This document shows positions 1 through 11,097 of a stretch of DNA of 64,000 nt, in pieces. A model generated the notes under the pieces. That model had not been told where the DNA came from. It was given only the letters and a program-made list of their open reading frames with translations, and made no database searches. The DNA is from Mastacembelus armatus (Eukaryota > Chordata > Actinopteri > Synbranchiformes > Mastacembelidae), in assembly GCF_900324485.2 (NCBI RefSeq), contig NW_022872866.1:186001-250000 (forward strand), written 5' to 3'. Every line of letters begins with the position of its first letter. Position 1 is the stretch's first letter. The position numbers were made by a program, and so were the translations under genes.

Positions 1-632
1 TTGGCAAAGCATGAATAGTAGTTTTTTTTTTTTACAAATATTCATTTCAAACAAATAAATACACATAAGAATATTTATATGGGTCATGCAGGAAGACGAG
101 AAGCAGCAGAGACTGAAGATATAACGTGAGGTAAAACAGAGTACTCTGCTTTGACACGCTTTGTTGTGGTTATTTTTTTGTTACTTTGTTTACTGAAGCA
201 GTTTATTACATCATTGGATTTTCCTGCTGGACCTGCAGTTTCTGTTGCCCCCGGGAGGAGATGACCCTCCTGTCCTGTGTCAGTGTACTTACTAACATTA
301 GCGTTAGCTCATCCACCTGCAGCGCTGCTTGGTCAGCCTGTGTCACATATGGCTGCAGGTCTCATGCTGGAAAAACGGGGCGCTGTTTATTCTAACAGAA
401 CCTGCAGAGCCTGTTTGACTGGGACGGATACAGTGACGTCATTACGTGGCTCTGTAGCCCGTGGAAAAGAAGACCTTGGATGGGTCACAGGTTGAACCAG
501 CTCTGAACTAGCACTTAGTTTGTGTTGGTGAAAAAGGGGAATGAGAAACCAGACTGTTGGTCATGAACACTGGTGGAACCAACCCACATGTTCTCCAAAC
601 AGTCCATAGACTGAAACCATCAAAGGTCTCAC
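1..632 (-). other. Intronic sequence of the fibulin gene
   Basis: I see no exon here. The region lies downstream of the GGCGAGGG/gtgag donor at 633 and before the missing fibulin C-terminal exons. It contains a T-run near 20-35 and no recognised repeat. Confidence 0.5.
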
Positions 633-3546
633 CCCTCGCCGGTCTGGACGTAAGGCTCCTGGCAGGGGTTTCTGGGATAGCAACGGTAACCTCCAAAGTA
701 GTTCCAACACATCTGGTCCTCCCGGCAGTTTGGTCCAGTTTCACACTCGTTAATGTCTGTGAACCAAAACACAAAGGTCACTATAGATCTGGTACTCTGT
801 CAGGTAGGTCACAGCTGATCCTGAATCAGGGTCAGGTCTGTGGTACCAACAAGCCGCAGTTCAGGTCCTGAGTCAGGATCAACAAGTCAGTCATAACCAG
901 CAAATCCAAAGTCAAGTCCCAAGTGAAGACAAATAAGTCCGTAGTCGAAGCAAAGTCAGGAGCAGCAAGTTCCCTGACTAACTGACCTTGCTGCAGTGTG
1001 ACTCTCATGAAATGAAACTACAGGAAACTAATGAATCACGGGAAGTGTATCGGTTGTGTTTAGGCCTGAGCTGTAATTCCGGGTTGCAGCCACTGCAGGC
1101 GTGTACCTTGGCACATGCGTGTTCCCTGCAGCTGGTATCCTTCTGGACAAATGCAGCTGTAGGACCCGGGCTGGTTCACACACTGCCACTGACACATGTA
1201 GGACGACAGCAGGCACTCGTCCACGTCTGAGCGACAGCAGGGAATAGATGTCATAGGTCAAATCAACAGAAACCCCAATCAGTTACGGAACCAAAGCACC
1301 TGGATACGCAGACGGGAAACTGAAACAGCTCGGAGCAGAAAGTGTAAAAAAGTGCGTTCAGACCGTGGCAGCTGAGCTGGTCTGGACTCAGCTCGTAGCC
1401 CTGATCACACTGACACAGGAAGGACCCCGGCAGGTTGTAGCAGTGATGTTGGCAGGGGCTGCTGGGAACACATTCATTCACATCTGGAATAGCAGATACA
1501 GTTAGCACATGTTCAGTCCACCACCACCACAAAGCAGCTGTCTGATGAATCTGAGGATCTGACTGACTGACCACTTCCTCTCAGTCACAGCTGAACCTCT
1601 GTTTACATTCAGAGAACTCAAAATGTTCTCTACCGTTTTATCTGGACTTTTCAGGAATGGAGCCGAGTACTCCAGAAAAACATCACACACTAACCGAAAG
1701 TGAAATTCTGAACGAGACGTGCTGTCATCATATCTGCTCAGCAGAAACAGTAAGGGACAGATTTGAATCAGTCTTTGGTATAAGCAGTCTATATGAAATG
1801 TAGCTGTGTGGTGAACCAGACACTACAGGTGGGACAATGGGCTGCGAGTCCACATTGGTTGCTCTCTAGTTGCGCTAATTGTTTTGCAGTTGCTCCCAGT
1901 GATTATGGCAACATCTGGAATAGTGAACTCACCTCTACAGAAGTTAAACTCATCTGCGCTAAATCCAACTGGGCACTGGACAGAGGTCACCCGGGCCTGG
2001 TTGCTGACAGTTTGGTAGTTGCTACGGTGATTTGGATTTGGTATAGCAGGGAGGGGGATGAAGTGTGGAACAGGGGGACGGGTGGTGGTTGTGGTGGTTT
2101 CTTCCTCTCCATTGCTCATGATGATCTGAGCGTTCTGCGGCAGACAGAAGTATCCTCCGTAGTGGTTGATGCAACTCATTCCTCCTTTACAGGCGTCGGG
2201 CAATGTCTCGCACTCGTTGATGTCTGGGAAACGTAGTCCAACAACATTTGACAGGAAATACAGGAAGTGTGTGTGCAGAGGAAGCCAAATACAGGTAGGT
2301 TCAGAATCAGATTTATTGGCCAAGTATTTTGGACAGGGTGCGACTCTGGGGCAGTGGCACTGTGCTTAGTGTTCAACAAGAATATGAATTTTAGACAGCC
2401 AAGCTAAAACTCTTCTTGTGACAAATCCTCATCAAAGCACACAGACCACAACTGACCTGCAGACTGAATTATGTAGATGCATGTTTGCATTGCAGTGATT
2501 TTCTCCTCATGACTCAAAACAACAGAACTGATTTGAAATTTATTGATCAGTGAAACTCTCACCTTTACATTCCTGTTCTTCCACACTGAACTCGTAGCCC
2601 TCCGTACACTGTCAGACAAATCAGGTGATTGATCCATCTCATATTGATCAGCTCAATAGTCAGCAAAATAATGAACATACACAAACATGCACATCAGTAT
2701 TTTCTGTGTGAATACTGCAAACACAAAGTACACCCCAGCAACCATCGCATATTCCCTAGCAACTGCCCATACTCACCACAGCAACCATCGCATATTCCCT
2801 AGCAACTGCCCATACTCACCCCAGCAACCATCGCATATTCCCTAGCAACTGCCCATACTCACCCCAGCAACCATCGCATATTCCCTAGCAACCGCCCATA
2901 CTCACCCCAGCAACCATCGCATATTCCCTAGCAACCACCCAGACTCACCATAGCAACCACCTCATACTCCCTAGCAACCACCCATACTCACCCCAGCAAC
3001 CACCCATACTCACCCTAGCAACCATCGCATATTCCCTAGCAACCACCCATACTCACCCCAGCAACCATCGTATATACCCTAGCAACCACCCAGACTCACC
3101 ATAGCAACCACCCATACTCACCCCAGCAACCACCCATACTCACCCTAGCAACCATCGCATATACCCTAGCAACCACCCATACTCACCCCAGCAACCACCC
3201 ATTCCCACCCCAGCAACCATCGTATACTCCCTAGCAACCGCCCATACTCACCACAGCAACCATCGTATACTCCCTAGCAACCGCCCATACTCATCACAGT
3301 AATCATCGCATACTCACTAGCAACCGTCTATACTCAACCCAACAACTATCGCATATTCCCTAGCAACCGCCCATACTCATCATAGTAACCACCTCATGCA
3401 CCCTAACGTTAATGTTTTGCTGTTTGGTTGTTTTTGTCATGTGAGTGTTTGGCTCTTACCGAGTAGGTGACCGGTTCATCTACCTGCTGAGTTGAAACCA
3501 TGACAGCAAAAACACTCAGATGGAGGAGAACATGCAGCGTCTTCAT
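633..3546 (-). CDS. efemp1: EGF-containing fibulin-like extracellular matrix protein 1 (fibulin-3), 5' part
   Basis: Secreted extracellular-matrix glycoprotein of the short fibulin group. Exons in gene order: 3460-3546 (ATG at 3546; signal peptide [20 protein letters not shown]), 2563-2608 ([15 protein letters not shown]), 1933-2223 (atypical first [23 protein letters not shown], then a Thr/Pro-rich linker), 1364-1483 (cb[23 protein letters not shown]), 1107-1226 (cb[23 protein letters not shown]) and 633-756 ([20 protein letters not shown], then YPRNPC). The last module matches EFEMP1 (CWNY, YPRNPC) rather than EFEMP2, as does the short CTEGYE exon. cbEGF exons are phase 1 at both ends. The C-terminal fibulin module must lie before base 1. 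Two cbEGF modules normally found between the linker and the DVNEC module are not visible in 1484-1932. The donor after 1364 (gtctga) is weak. Family call is firm; orthology to efemp1 is likely. Confidence 0.86.
2300..2340 (+). repeat. Remnant of a common teleost interspersed repeat
   Basis: The string AGATTTATTGGCCAAGTAT with its flanks resembles the 3' tail of a LINE-derived repeat that is ubiquitous in fish genomes. Only about 40 bp survive. It sits in a fibulin intron. Confidence 0.45.
2735..3410. repeat. 42-bp minisatellite (two 21-bp half-units) in fibulin intron 1
   Basis: About 15 copies of a roughly 42-bp unit alternate AGCAACCATCGCATATTCCCT with AGCAAC..CCCATACTCACC half-units, with point variants and some half-unit slips. 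It lies between the signal-peptide exon (3460-3546) and the CTEGYE exon (2563-2608). No reading frame in it looks coding. Confidence 0.9.
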
Positions 3547-3599
3547 CCTGCTCACAAACAGAAGCAAACACTTTGAAGTCATTCTTCTAGTAGACTAAT

Positions 3600-4170
3600 C
3601 AATAAATCGATAACAAGGATAACGCTAGGTGAAAATGTGACGTCTTCTAATATTTTTGTTTCTGAACAAACTGTAGCAGCTCTGGCCTAAGGTTACCCGG
3701 TTTTCTCTTGGACTCCCTTTCGTGAGCCCGGGTTTTCCACCACAGTCTGACTGGTTTACACTCGCAGAAAGTTCCTCTCTCTTTCACATGGTCTTGCTAA
3801 ACTACAGCGGGGTCTGCGTACAGGTATCACTCAGGTGTTTCTGGTCCAGGACAACACCGTGGGCCGTCAAAGTGAAGCGGTCTTACCTGGATTCGCCGGT
3901 GTAGGTCTCCGAGCGTGTCTGTTTGTTGGATCCGGAGCAGAAGTCGGACAGTGGACACAGGAATCTCTGTTTATCCGCAGCCCGCCTGCCGCTCCGCCGC
4001 TGCACACACCACAATGCGGTGCGGTGCCGCCCCCTGCCGCTCACCGAAGCCGCTGCAAACACTTGTAATGTAATTGTAATAAAGCATAAACGCATCACCC
4101 GCATCAGCCGCAGGTGCTCGGACACAGCAGAGCAGAACGTGTCGGATCTTACTTCTGTGGGCTAAAGAGG
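3600..4170 (-). promoter_or_regulatory. Probable upstream/promoter region of the fibulin gene
   Basis: GC-rich, CpG-containing DNA is concentrated at about 3930-4140, just upstream of the signal-peptide exon. A non-coding first exon could lie here. No TATA box or clear donor was found, so this is an inference from position and composition. Confidence 0.3.
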
Positions 4171-4667
4171 AACACAGTTCCAGTTGGGACATCTTCTCTT
4201 CTTTTGGTTCCCATACAATGAAACAGGATTTAAACATAAATAAATGTTAAAAGTAAAAATAAACAAATAGATTAAGATGAAAAAACAGAAAAACTCTCCG
4301 AACATACAGACTTGAATGCATGCTGTATTTTATTTGGGACTGTTTGAGAAATGCTGCTAAGTGTGACATCGTATTGTGATTTTAATACAGTGACATGCAT
4401 TTATGTAGATGCCACAAACCACCAGGACCACAGATAGCACGGCACGGACCTTAAATCACTGAGAATGACCCCAACGGGCCTGGACCTGACAGGCCACACT
4501 GCTGCCACTCAGACCACAGAACAGCACCCATAGAGCTGGTCTCTGTAACGCTCCGTCCCACCGACAGGACAGACCACACTTTTGGCTACAACACCCCCTC
4601 AAATACAAGCTGAAATGTTGATCTCTTGTCTCATATTCATCTTTTGATGTCGAATGTTTTCAGTCTT

Positions 4668-4724
4668 CAGCAAAAATAAAGGAACTGGCCTCACTTATCC
4701 AATACTTTTAGAGGGGAGTCTATA
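4668..4724 (+). mobile_element. Terminal remnant of a Tc1/mariner-type DNA transposon
   Basis: The stretch ATAAAGGAACTGGCCTCACT followed by CCAATACTTTTAGAGGGGA resembles the terminal inverted repeat of a mariner-like element widespread in fish, usually seen as CCTCCAAAAGTATTGGA on the other strand. I could not find the opposite end, so it appears truncated. Confidence 0.45.
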
Positions 4725-4742
4725 TCAGCAGACAAACAACAT

Positions 4743-5069
4743 TCAGTGAGTGCATTTCTTTCCCAAACAACCTCCAAGTTTCTCCTCAACATCTTTCACA
4801 AACACAAATGAACGCAAGTCCCAGAATGAAGAATAATGCAGTCCTTTGGCAGAACCCTGTGAATCACTGCCCCTGACTGGCCACCTGTTCTCACTGAGGT
4901 CCTCTTTGGTTTGGGGAATGCAGGTGAAGATCTCCATGACGAGGGCTTTGTATTCGGGCTGCTGGACATCTTCCAGAACCACTGTCAGATTGGACAGAGC
5001 AGCTGAGCTGGACAGACGTGGACGGGTCTGGATCCTCGCAAAGGGCCTGTTGGACGTCTGAACAGCTTT
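4743..5069 (-). other. Unrecognised exon-like open stretch
   Basis: The minus strand is open from an acceptor-like site (gctgttcag at about 5070) to a stop at 4743. It has protein-like composition, including SNLTVVLEDVQQPEYKALVM and FTCIPQTKEDLSENRWPV. I do not recognise the family. A donor follows SENR (aggtgg), so the true exon might end near 4880. It could be part of an unidentified small gene or pseudogene upstream of the fibulin gene. Its phase does not fit the exon-like stretch at 5602-5697, which weakens the case for one intact gene. Confidence 0.25.
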
Positions 5070-5601
5070 ATGGCTGAGTTCATCTGTTGCTTGGTGGCAG
5101 CTCATCATATTTCACCTACACAACACACCCATAGCTTATTGAAATGCATTCATTTTCTTCTAACTGCTGTGAACTTCTTAATATTCTACACTGGATCCAA
5201 TCTTTTTTTTGACAAATTTTTCTCCTGCCCAGTTAAATTTTTCATGCATAAATTGTGCAGACATGCAATAAATAGACCACCTGCAGTGCACTGTGCTGTG
5301 CATCCACCTCGTTGTGCCTTTCAAAGCGTCACTGTTGCACCTTTGCCGGCTGTATCTTCTCTGCTCCTCAGCATTTTCCACCAGCTCCAGGCTTTGATTT
5401 TCTTCTGAGGCAAAAAATACTGTCAGGCAACAGCAGCTGGTCTGGTCTTTTACACTGGGGGAGTGGAGGGGACATAGGACAGAATGGAATAACTATACCT
5501 GATATGCTGTATATTAAAAGTTGTATTACAAAGTGTCAGCTATAACAGTGCCAAAATAATTCATCATTTTGAATGTAGTCCATACATAAGTCAGTCCTAA
5601 C

Positions 5602-5697
5602 CTGTTGGCACAGTCAGCACGACACAGAAGCTGCAGCTGTTCCACTTCAGCCACCAGAGACCCCAGTCCCACAGCCGTAGGTGTGGGAGTAACTTGG
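5602..5697 (-). other. Unrecognised exon-like stretch
   Basis: An acceptor (ATCACCCAG) is followed by an open frame reading QVTPTPTAVGLGSLVAEVEQ then LQLLCRADCANR and a donor (AACAG/gttagg). It looks like a 96-bp exon, but no family is recognised. Joined to the stretch at 4743-5069 the phase is wrong for that open frame, so the two may be unrelated or part of a decayed gene. Confidence 0.25.
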
Positions 5698-5739
5698 CTG
5701 GGTGATTGAACAATTTTGATAAAAATATTATTCATATTA

Positions 5740-7430
5740 TTTCATATCATTATCATGTTATTTTAAATGTTAATTGTTGCTTTAGGTAAATTTAACAATT
5801 ACATCCAAACATTCACTATATATATAATTTTTTTGTTTCTAATTTTAATCTGCTTTAAAATGTCCTAATAGTGATTACATGGGACAACCTTGCTGATTTT
5901 TTGCAAATTACTTTAATATCATAAAAAGATTTTTCATATAAAGTGTGCAAACTATAATCATTTTCATTAAATATAAAGTTTTCTCATATGCACACTTTCA
6001 CACTTTGTCAGGAAAATGGGCCCCACCAGTGCAAATTCAGAAACTTGCAATACCATCCACGACCACTAAGGGCACTGTGCAAAACTCAAATGTCTGGAAA
6101 ATCAACAATTTTCTTTTAAAAAAAAACTGCACTAGGCATATCAGGAGGCTGTTTTCCATTGATTGCAATGCTTGTGGAAAACTGGTCTCCATGGTGAGTG
6201 ATATGTCAAGTGGTGGTCCCCACTGAAATAGAAAAAGAAGAGCACACACATACACACGCACACACACTCCTGAACCAATATCACAAAACAACAATGAAAA
6301 CACAGGTCGCAGCCAAATGCAGGAGCAGTTTGAGACTCTGTGACCAGAGAACTGCAGGTGCTTTGTCAACGACAAAATAAGCCCAGAACAAAAAGGATTG
6401 TGGGTAAAAGAAGACCCCTGGGTCAAGAAAACAACGCCATCTGTCTTCTCATTGTCCGAGATAACACCCACAGGAAAAGACAAGGTCCAGGTCTTTTATC
6501 AGAAAACACATTTTACTGCAGACTCTTTTTTAATAGTTAGAAAACCTGTTTTGTTCAGTAAGACACTGTTATACAACGTCTTTGGTGAAACAACAAAGTG
6601 TATGTTGATTATTATTTTAATAATACACAGTTTCTGAGCCACCAACACTCAGACTCGGAGGAGACAGTGGAATCTGTTAATCTGTCTCCTGCTGCTCTGA
6701 TAATCAACGCAGATCCTCCAGGTTCATGCTGGTCCTGCACCTGCCGGCCACAGGAGGCGAGCTAGGCAGCTTCGAGTGGCTCAAGGGCAAAATATCCACA
6801 AACAACATTGATGTGTTTGTGTCAGCCAGAAGACAAAGGCTGAGCTCAGCAGGAAACCTTCCTCCACGTCAGCTGACGCACTTAGTAATCTACAGGTCAG
6901 AGGTCAAACTGTAGGTCAAACAGCAGAGGATTAGGCTGAGACTGACTCAGGGCCAGTCCACAGCTCAGAAACATGACAAGTAAAGCAGTGATTGGATTAT
7001 TCTGCTGCATTTACTGATGTTTTTACTGCCACACATGAGGTGAAGTTTCACCTGTTCCTCCATCACAACATGTGATCGACCAGCGGCAGCGACAGCTCAG
7101 TCACATCTTCAGCTCTATTCAGCAATGATTCCTAACCTTAATATGATTAACTCCTTTCATGTTGTCCTGTACAGGAACTGTATGTGGCCTGTACTTTATT
7201 CACTGTTGGTCATGCAGCTGTCAGATAAGTGTACTGCAGTACAAGTACTACAAAATACTGCATATTTAACAGCACAATACTCCCCTTTCACAGCACAAAG
7301 GTGAAGTAAAGGTACCTCATACTGTCACTTTCAGTACTTTTAACACAGTCGCATGTTTATTCAGCTGCAGTGATTATCACATCATGAATCAACCAGCCAA
7401 TCAGAGGGGTGCTCTGTAGCTTGTGTGACC
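5740..7430. other. Intergenic region upstream of the opsin gene
   Basis: AT-rich DNA with a short CA run near 6243-6268. Both strands are open around 6700-6910 (for example FMLVLHLPATGGELGSFEWL on +), but with no convincing homology. An OTX/CRX-like GGATTA lies at about 6996-7001, 540 bp before the opsin start. Otherwise nothing was recognised. Confidence 0.35.
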
Positions 7431-7477
7431 ACTGACCCTGCCCTCGGAGCTCCAGGAGCTGAACCAGGATCAGGAGT

Positions 7478-7486
7478 CTATATTTA
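7478..7486 (+). promoter_or_regulatory. TATA-like element of the opsin gene
   Basis: CTATATTTA lies 53-61 bp before the opsin ATG, a spacing that would give a 5' UTR of about 30 nt. A CRE-like TTACGTCAG overlaps its 3' side. Position supports a core promoter, though any AT-rich stretch could resemble this. Confidence 0.4.
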
Positions 7487-7538
7487 CGTCAGATTAAGAG
7501 CAGCGACACTGCAGCTCTTCTCAGACCGTAACAGCACC

Positions 7539-10257
7539 ATGTCATCCAGCAGCAGCTCGGCAGCCGGACCCCCCTGGAGGAACCACAGCTTCATCCTGGG
7601 GGGCAGAGACCCTCCTCTGTCCGACCAGGGCGAGACGATCATCGGAGTCTACCTGCTGCTGCTGGGTGGGTACACAGCGACTAAACTGCAGGTGGAGCAC
7701 ACGGGCAGTTCCAATCTTGTATTAGGAGATGGTCAGTGACTCTGCTGACCTGACTCCGCCATGGATCCTAAAGAAATTAGAGTCCTCAGGGTGTATAAGT
7801 GTGGTGGTTTGGACCAGGATGACAGGAGCAGCATGAGTTGGTGATGTTACAGTGTTGTCATGGTGATGTTACAGCGTTGTCATGGCAGCTATAGTATTGT
7901 CATGGTGATAAGACATGCTGCAACAGGCGGGTTCAGTTCAAAGGATAGTTCTTTGTCTTGAAGCTCAATGACTCTCCTGATACTTAGTGAAACCATATTT
8001 AATTCAATTTCAATTCAATTCAGTTTAATTTTATTTGTATAATCATCTCAAGGTACTTTTCAAAAAACAAAAAACCCAACAAATCCCTTATGAGCAAGCA
8101 CTTTAGTGTGCTGTTGATACAATTTGAGATGGACCAATCCTCATTCAATAAGTTATAACAGCACAACAAAAATATATTTTTGAAAATTTCATAAAATGTG
8201 AAACTGATGTCCTTAGACTCTTCCTGTGGCTCCAAACTGGGCTCAGCTGCTTCCTGTTTGCTCGCATTGGACAGACTTTAAGACACATATACTCCATATA
8301 AGGCCCCACAGTTCACACTGCAGGTGTCATGGTGGTGAATGTATGTGTGCTGCAGACCTGTACCTGACAGACTGTCCTCTGGTCCTCAGGTTGGTTGTCC
8401 TGGTTTGGAAACAGCATCGTCCTTTTCGTGCTGTACAGACAGAGGTCCACACTACAGCCCACCGACTACCTGACCTTCAACCTGGCTGTCTCTGACGCCA
8501 GCATCTCCGTGTTTGGATACTCCAGAGGCATCATAGAGATCTTCAACATCTTCCAGAACAGTGACTACCTCATCTCGAGCATCTGGACGTGCCAGGTACC
8601 AAACACGAGATGTGACTCTTTTCATTCACATTGAAACACCTGAGACCCACCTGAAATACACCTGAAATACACCTGAAATACACCTGAGACCCACCTGTAA
8701 TACACCTGAGACTCTCCTGAGACTCACCTGAAATACACCTGAAATACACCTGAGACCCACCTGAAATACACCTGAGACTCTCCTGAAATACACCTGAAAT
8801 ACACCTGAGACCCACCTGAAATACACCTGAGACCCACCTGAAATACACCTGAGACCCACCTGTAATACACCTGAGACTCTCCTGAGACCCACCTGAAATA
8901 CACCTGAGACTCTCCTGAAATACACCTGAGACTCACCTGAGACCCACCTGAAATACACCTGATACTCACCTGAACCTGTACACATCTGTAATGGGTCCTG
9001 TTTGTCTTCTTCAGGTGGATGGATTTTTCACACTACTGTTCGGCCTGAGCAGCATCAACACACTAACTGTGATCAGCATCACACGCTACATCAAAGGATG
9101 TCACCCCAGCCGAGGTCAGAGTCCACCTGCATGTTTTCTGAAATCCATTGTGCCAAGTTTCCATTAGTTTTTGCTACTGGTTTTAAATTTGCCACCTTGT
9201 TTGAGGCTGTTGGTAACCAGAGCTGTGAAATGTGTTAAATAAGTGTGGTATGTTTCAGCCCGTCACATCACCAGGACCAGTGTGTCTGTGTGTCTGCTGC
9301 TGATCTGGATCACAGCTGGATTCTGGGCTGGATCCCCACTGCTTGGCTGGGGGAGCTACACAGGCAGGAAATAAATAAAATAAAGTTGAGGGTAAACTCT
9401 GCTTTTACCTCTGACCCCTTTGTGATGTCTCCTCTGCAGACCGTGGTTATGGGACCTGTGAGATCGACTGGGCCAAAGCAAATTACTCGAGCGTCTACAG
9501 GTCCTACATCATCTCCATCTTCATCTTCTGCTTCTTCATCCCCGTGCTCACTATGCTCTTCTGCTACGTGTCCATCATCAACACGGTGAAGAGAGGCAAT
9601 GCTCTATCAGCTGAGGGAGACCTGACTGACCGCCAAAGGAAGGTCGAAAGAGATGTCACCATAGTGAGTCAGAACTATGAGTCCACATCAGGACAGCGAA
9701 AACACCATCCGTGATCTGTTCAGTCTGTGTCTGATTGGTTGAATAATCAGCCGCCCTGCCTTCTCTTACAGGTTTCCATAGTGATCTGTACTGCCTTCAT
9801 CCTGGCCTGGTCTCCATATGCTGTGGTGTCCATGTGGTCCGCCTGGGGCTTCCACGTGCCAAACCTCACCAGCATCTTCACCCGCCTCTTTGCCAAGTCT
9901 GCCAGTTTCTACAACCCCCTCATCTACTTTGGACTCAGCTCAAAGTTCCGTAAAGACGTGGCTATCCTGCTTCCTTGCCCACGTGATGCCAAAGAAACTG
10001 TCAGGCTGAAGCGTTTTAAGCCAAAGGCCGATGCCCATGGTCGCCTTGCCCCTGGAGGTGGAGCCAGACTCAAGGTTCCTCTTAACTGGGCTGAGAGGAA
10101 GCACTCACCTGCGAACCAACCGAACCTGTCTCCCAGTCCAGAATATGAGATGGGAAGACTGCCCTGCACACCACCTCCCATCAACAAGGAGATGTTCTAC
10201 ATCGACATGACCCGCCCCTCTGAGACTGGCCCTGAGTTTGAATGCGAGAGACTCTGA
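7539..10257 (+). CDS. Neuropsin-group (Opn5/6/7/8/9-like) non-visual opsin
   Basis: Seven-helix retinal-binding photoreceptor GPCR. Exons: 7539-7665, 8390-8595, 9015-9114, 9259-9363, 9440-9663, 9772-10257; total 1248 nt, 415 residues, in frame throughout. Visible marks: TM1 GNSIVLF; TM2 LAVSD; the Cys of the conserved disulfide in IWTCQVD; ECL2 GTCEIDW; TM6 FILAWSPYAVVSMWSAWG, very like OPN5; TM7 FAKSASFYNPLIY with the Schiff-base Lys six residues before NPxxY. Asp occupies both the 113-equivalent (CQVD) and, by my count, the 181-equivalent counterion positions. The E/DRY motif is TRY. Intron 4 has a GC donor (ACACAG/gcagga), and reading on meets a stop at once. Intron 2 holds an 11-bp minisatellite. 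OPN5 itself has Tyr at 113, so this is probably one of the fish-expanded opn6-opn9 lineages; which one needs a tree. Confidence 0.93.
8006..8062 (+). repeat. Teleost interspersed repeat fragment
   Basis: CAATTCAATTCAGTTTAATT...ATTTGTATAATCATCTCAAGG resembles the dispersed fish motif ATTTATATAGCxCCAAATCA...TCATCTCA. A second fragment lies at 17890-17985. The family was not determined. Confidence 0.45.
8637..8975. repeat. 11-bp minisatellite in opsin intron 2
   Basis: About 30 copies of an 11-mer, variants ACCTGAAATAC, ACCTGAGACCC, ACCTGAGACTC, TCCTGAGACTC and ACCTGTAATAC, between coding exons 2 and 3. The open minus-strand frames across it arise only from the repeat. Confidence 0.92.
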
Positions 10258-10550
10258 CCCAGAACTGCAGGAAGACTAGCTGCCAGGCTCTGAGGGAGCC
10301 AACCACACTGGTCAAACCATGAACACATGAAGTGTGACAGATTGACTGACCTGTGGCCAGAGGGCGCTGATGTCCCCAGACCATGTCGTTCACACTAAAG
10401 GAGAAAAATCACAGTGTTCTTTGAGAACATGTAGAGAACATGTAGAACCCATCTCTGGTCACGTTTATATTTTTAAAACCACTGTGAAAATAGTTTAAAA
10501 CTGTTTAACAATCATTCGGTGTGAAAGTATAACTGAGGCATGTTTCAGAC

Positions 10551-10556
10551 AATAAA
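10551..10556 (+). terminator. Polyadenylation signal, opsin gene
   Basis: AATAAA lies 294 bp after the opsin stop codon, in AT-rich DNA. It is the first canonical signal on this strand after the stop. Confidence 0.5.
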
Positions 10557-10559
10557 TGT

Positions 10560-11095
10560 GTTAATGACATGCGGGAAAACACACATGCACAGATCTGTAA
10601 AATGAACTGACCCAGGTTTAATGTGAAGAAAAAAATAGTTTAAACAAACAAAAGCTGATCCTGTTAATATCCAAGTGTAGAATCATGGACTTTATTCACT
10701 GGGCGTATTTGTAGCTGTCTGATTTTGTATTTTTCTATGTGTGTTTTTTAGGACTGTAAACTACAACAATGTATTGCCAAACCAATTACAGTAAAATATC
10801 AAGGTGATGAAAACACTTTATGTCACATTTTATGTCCTTCATCATCAGCTTCACCTGCCCAGATACAAACCGGTTATCATCTCCCACCTGTGTTGTCTGC
10901 TGGCACCAGTTTTATCACTCACCTGCTGGAGCCTCTGCTGGTGTGAGGAAAAAACCCCAACAGTTAATGTGCAACAGAAATAAATGGGATTCATGTGTCC
11001 ACTTCAAAATAAAAGCTCATTTCCTTTCATTATTTGCTTCATGACATTGTTTGCATAGGAACTAGCAGCACAAGAGAAGGAGAATTCAGTTGGCT
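10560..11095. other. Intergenic DNA between opsin and wasf3
   Basis: AT-rich sequence with scattered CA-rich patches and no convincing exon or recognised mobile element. The GC-rich wasf3 promoter minisatellite begins directly after it. Confidence 0.4.
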
Positions 11096-11097
11096 GC

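Noticed and set aside
6037-6483. 148-codon minus-strand frame
   Set aside because: No homology, no splice context, and composition typical of AT-rich intergenic DNA.
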